DNA from: Candidatus Pedobacter colombiensis
GTDB taxonomy: Bacteria > Bacteroidota > Bacteroidia > Sphingobacteriales > Sphingobacteriaceae
Assembly (NCBI GenBank): GCA_029202485.1
Contig: CP119313.1
Coordinates: 4,960,001 to 5,024,000 of the forward strand
Direction: 5' to 3'
Length of the DNA: 64,000 nucleotides
Positions 61,404 through 64,000 of this stretch are shown here, piece after piece. Position 1 is the stretch's first letter, and the number at the start of each line of letters is the position of its first letter. The position numbers and the translations under genes were made by a program. Below the pieces are notes generated by a model. It did not search any database. It was given only the letters and a program-made list of their open reading frames with translations, and had not been told where the DNA came from.

Positions 61404-62333
61404 GTGGAAAAAAACGCAAAAATATACGTAGCAGGACACCGGGGAATGGTTGGCTCTGCAATTTACCGGAAATTACAAAAAGAAGGCTACAGCAACTTGA
61501 TCACCAGAACATCAGCAGAACTTGATTTACGCAATCAACAGGCTGTTACTGATTTTTTTGCAGCTGAGCAGCCTGACTATGTGTTTTTGGCGGCAGCGAA
61601 GGTTGGCGGTATTATTGCCAACAACACCTATCGGGCCGATTTTCTTTACGAAAACCTATGTATCCAAAATAATGTAATCCATCAGGCTTATAAAACCGGG
61701 GTTAAAAAGCTAATGTTTCTGGGCTCCAGCTGCATTTACCCTAAGCTGGCACCACAACCACTTAAGGAAGAATACTTGCTTACAGGCTTGCTTGAAGAAA
61801 CCAATGAACCTTATGCCATTGCTAAGATTGCTGGGATTAAAATGGCCGATGCCTATCGTTCCCAATACAACTGCAATTTTATTTCTGTAATGCCAACGAA
61901 CCTATATGGTTACAATGACAATTACCATCCACAAAATTCTCATGTATTGCCAGCGCTGATTCGCAAATTTCATGAAGCGAAGGTAAACCAACATACCGAA
62001 GTTAATATTTGGGGATCAGGAACGCCAATGCGGGAGTTTTTATTTGCTGATGACTTGGCCGATGCGTGCTATTTCTTAATGCAAAATTATAATGAAGCCG
62101 GATTTTTGAATATCGGTACCGGCGAAGATTTAACCATAAAGGATCTGGCTATACTGATCAAAAACATTATCGGATTTGAAGGAGCGCTGACTTTCGATAG
62201 CAGCAAACCTGATGGAACTCCACGTAAATTAATGGATGTATCTAAATTACATGCATTGGGATGGAGACATAAAATAGAACTGGAAGAGGGCATTAAGCTT
62301 GCCTATGAGGATTTTTTAGAGAAGCATAGCTAA
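61404..62333 (+). CDS. fcl: GDP-L-fucose synthase
   Basis: A 309-residue short-chain dehydrogenase forming GDP-L-fucose from GDP-4-keto-6-deoxymannose. NADP-binding 'KIYVAGHRGMVGSAIYRKLQ' (6-25), 'FLAAAKVGGIIANNTYRADF', the catalytic Ser in 'LMFLGSSCIYPKLAPQPLKE', and YxxxK in 'EPYAIAKIAGIKMADAYRSQ' (near 135). Start codon is GTG. The partner gmd (GDP-mannose dehydratase) is not in the window, so the first step must be encoded elsewhere. Alone on the plus strand before oxyR. Confidence 0.95.
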   Translation: MEKNAKIYVAGHRGMVGSAIYRKLQKEGYSNLITRTSAELDLRNQQAVTDFFAAEQPDYVFLAAAKVGGIIANNTYRADFLYENLCIQNNVIHQAYKTGVKKLMFLGSSCIYPKLAPQPLKEEYLLTGLLEETNEPYAIAKIAGIKMADAYRSQYNCNFISVMPTNLYGYNDNYHPQNSHVLPALIRKFHEAKVNQHTEVNIWGSGTPMREFLFADDLADACYFLMQNYNEAGFLNIGTGEDLTIKDLAILIKNIIGFEGALTFDSSKPDGTPRKLMDVSKLHALGWRHKIELEEGIKLAYEDFLEKHS

Positions 62334-62339
62334 AATTGA

Positions 62340-62347
62340 TATATTTG
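62340..62347 (+). promoter_or_regulatory. -7 promoter element of oxyR (TATATTTG)
   Basis: TATATTTG fits TAnnTTTG exactly. It touches an inverted repeat GCTAAAG (62347-62353) / CTTTAGC (62363-62369) that ends just before the oxyR ATG at 62373. Confidence 0.6.
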
Positions 62348-62372
62348 CTAAAGAAAAATAAACTTTAGCTAT

Positions 62373-63305
62373 ATGACCTTAGTTCAACTGGAATACATTG
62401 TAGCCGTAGATACTTACAGGAGTTTTGTGGGTGCGGCCGACAAGTGCTTTGTTACTCAGCCTACACTGAGTATGCAGGTTCAAAAGCTGGAAGAAATGCT
62501 GAATGTTAAGATCTTCGATCGCAGCAAGCAACCTGTTGTTCCAACAGAAATCGGAGCTCAGATCATTGAACAGGCACGACTGGTATTGCAGGAAAGTCAA
62601 AAGATCAAAGAAATTATCAACAACCAACAACAGGAAGTTACCGGCGAGATTAAAGTTGGCATCATCCCTACTGTTGCGCCTTACTTATTGCCAAAGGTAA
62701 TTTCGGCAATGATGGAGAAATATCCCGATTTGAAATTGCTGATCTGGGAGTATACTACTGAAGACATCATACATCATCTAAAAACCGGCGTACTGGATTG
62801 TGGGATTCTCGCCACACCACTCGGCGACAATGCCATAGATGAATTACCCCTCTACTACGAAAACTTTGTCACTTACATCAGCAAAAACAGCAAGCTATAT
62901 AAAAAGAAAGCTATTGATGCTGATGACCTGGAAGACGAAAACATCTGGCTGCTTAACGAAGGTCATTGTATGAGATCTCAGGTGTTAAACATTTGCCGTT
63001 CAACCAAGCAAAACAGACTTCAGGGCCTAACTTACAACACGGGTAGTGTAGAAACGCTGATCAGGATGGTAGACATGAATAACGGCGCTACTTTGCTACC
63101 TGAGCTGGCCTTAGAAGAACTGAGCAGCAGACAACTGAACAAAGTAAGGCATTTTAAATCACCAGAGCCCGTAAGGGAGATTAGCCTTGCTACGCATAAG
63201 AATTTCATTAAAAAAAGGATGTTAAACGCATTAAAGGATGAAATACTGGCAGTTATCCCAAAAACAATGAAGCAGAAAAAGAAAAAGGATGTGGTAGGTA
63301 TATAA
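62373..63305 (+). CDS. oxyR: Hydrogen peroxide sensor OxyR (LysR family)
   Basis: A 310-residue LysR regulator. Helix-turn-helix 'SFVGAADKCFVTQPTLSMQV' followed by 'QKLEEMLNVKIFDRSKQPVV' (17-56). In the effector domain 'LNEGHCMRSQVLNIC' carries Cys199 and Cys208, at the same positions and spacing as the redox-sensing pair of E. coli OxyR. 'YNTGSVETLIRMVDMNNGAT' and 'LLPELALEEL' also match. It should activate catalase/peroxidase genes under peroxide stress; targets are outside the window. Basic C-terminal tail. Confidence 0.93.
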   Translation: MTLVQLEYIVAVDTYRSFVGAADKCFVTQPTLSMQVQKLEEMLNVKIFDRSKQPVVPTEIGAQIIEQARLVLQESQKIKEIINNQQQEVTGEIKVGIIPTVAPYLLPKVISAMMEKYPDLKLLIWEYTTEDIIHHLKTGVLDCGILATPLGDNAIDELPLYYENFVTYISKNSKLYKKKAIDADDLEDENIWLLNEGHCMRSQVLNICRSTKQNRLQGLTYNTGSVETLIRMVDMNNGATLLPELALEELSSRQLNKVRHFKSPEPVREISLATHKNFIKKRMLNALKDEILAVIPKTMKQKKKKDVVGI

Positions 63306-63369
63306 AGCTTTAGCTTTTGATTATATACAAGTTTACTATATATTCGGAGTCTAATTTCCGGGAAAGCCC

Positions 63370-64000
63370 ATGTTTTCTAACCAAACTAAACCTATCAGCA
63401 TATTGTGCTGGAAACTTACTATAGTTCTGCTTTGCACACTAAACACTTTTGTGTCAAAAGCGCAGGATAAGGTTTTATTAAATGATAGCATCAGTAAACA
63501 TATCTTCATCTATAAGGAAATAGAATACTTTATAGACACCACAAACAGCCTTACTATAAATGATGTTACTAAACCTTCATTTTCTAATAAATTTAAGCCC
63601 AGCAAAACTTTTACGCCTACGAATTACCAATATCTGCACAATGGCTGGTACCGCATCAAAATAAATCACAGTAGCCTTGTGAAGAATAGTTGGGTGCTTG
63701 AATTTTTTGACCAGACTATTGAAGAAATACATTTTTATACCCCTGATCATCATGGAAAATATTCCATGCAAAACTTTGGTGCAGCACGGCCTTTTGACCA
63801 TAGAATTTACTTCCATAAGAACTTTGTTATCAATCTGGATACCGCTTTTAAAGGTGATCGCACCTATTATTTTTCTGCCAAATCAAGCCATCCCTCAAAC
63901 GTAATGGTTGTGCTCAAACCTGTTGTGTCCTATTTTAAATATGCACTAAAGGAATATTACCTTTTTGGAATTTACTACGGAATGATCCTCATCTTCAGTC
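63370..64000 (+). CDS. 7TM-DISM sensor protein (partial, 3' end off window)
   Basis: My reading from the ATG at 63370 gives about 210 residues open to the right edge: signal-like N-terminus (MFSNQTKPISILCWKLTIVL, then LCTLNTFVSKAQD) and a beta-rich periplasmic domain ('YQYLHNGWYRIKINHSSLVK', 'SWVLEFFDQTIEEIHFYTPD', 'TYYFSAKSSHPSNVMVVLKP'). It then enters a first membrane helix ('EYYLFGIYYGMILIFS'). This is the 7TMR-DISMED2 plus 7TMR-DISM_7TM layout; the output module (often a histidine kinase, LytTR or LuxR HTH) is cut off. Confidence 0.8.
   Translation, partial: MFSNQTKPISILCWKLTIVLLCTLNTFVSKAQDKVLLNDSISKHIFIYKEIEYFIDTTNSLTINDVTKPSFSNKFKPSKTFTPTNYQYLHNGWYRIKINHSSLVKNSWVLEFFDQTIEEIHFYTPDHHGKYSMQNFGAARPFDHRIYFHKNFVINLDTAFKGDRTYYFSAKSSHPSNVMVVLKPVVSYFKYALKEYYLFGIYYGMILIFS

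Overview
The window looks like chromosomal DNA from a member of the Bacteroidota, most likely a Sphingobacteriaceae/Pedobacter-like bacterium. Supporting signs are a type IX secretion (Por) C-terminal sorting domain, an IPExxxVDY-family protein between pyk and acpP, a DUF6266 protein, a DUF6600-like protein, an arginine pathway with the ArgF'-type carbamoyltransferase, and many upstream elements fitting the Bacteroidota -7 promoter consensus TAnnTTTG. The genus is an inference from gene content; no rRNA is present. Most of the window is housekeeping DNA, densely packed, with few signs of mobility.

Layout. 1-2.6 kb: cell-surface genes (cut-off acyltransferase, secreted SGNH hydrolase, TIGR04325-type methyltransferase). 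2.6-7.6 kb: rimP-nusA-infB translation/transcription operon with a hairpin leader. 7.7-9.1 kb: a lipoprotein, a small membrane protein and an ORF6N protein. 9.3-12.8 kb: tex and pdhB. 12.9-19.1 kb: an AddB/AddA-like nuclease-helicase pair. 19.2-20.9 kb: a frameshifted ECF sigma remnant and a DUF4143-type ATPase with inverted repeats at its 5' end. 21.1-24.8 kb: thioredoxin-like protein, tcdA, a TatD-like hydrolase and a GH3 enzyme. 25-26.2 kb: an outer-membrane barrel and a small hydrophilic ORF. 26.2-28.5 kb: glpK-glpF glycerol uptake. 28.5-31.6 kb: orphan LytTR regulator, shrunken M16-like protein, RibD-type reductase, DUF6266 protein. 31.6-33.7 kb: tRNA-Ser(GGA), pyk and the IPExxxVDY gene.

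33.9-39.7 kb: acpP-fabF-rnc, then yicC-gmk-nadD and an RsmI-like methyltransferase. 40-42.2 kb: a DUF6600-like protein with proline/glutamine repeats, then a strongly structured transcribed element (probable small RNA or structured leader) ahead of an 86-residue orphan protein. 42.4-44 kb: prfC. 44-53.4 kb: a complete arginine operon on the minus strand (GNAT acetyltransferase, argG, argC, argD, argF'-type carbamoyltransferase, argB, proC, M20 deacylase, argH) with a long leader that encodes a possible 44-residue peptide. 53.5-55.7 kb: M28 peptidase, YbaB, UPF0173 hydrolase. 55.8-61.3 kb: polA, a secreted protein, and a compact trmB-ATL-AhpD-like-tag operon of DNA repair and tRNA modification. 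61.4-64 kb: fcl, oxyR and the start of a 7TM-DISM sensor protein.

No CRISPR array, prophage, insertion sequence or clear defence island was found. The most interesting unexplained features are the structured RNA at about 41.75-41.86 kb, the arginine operon leader and the unusual residue 90 of its carbamoyltransferase, the 26-bp perfect palindrome at 24.92 kb, and the mirrored repeats in front of the DUF4143 ATPase.
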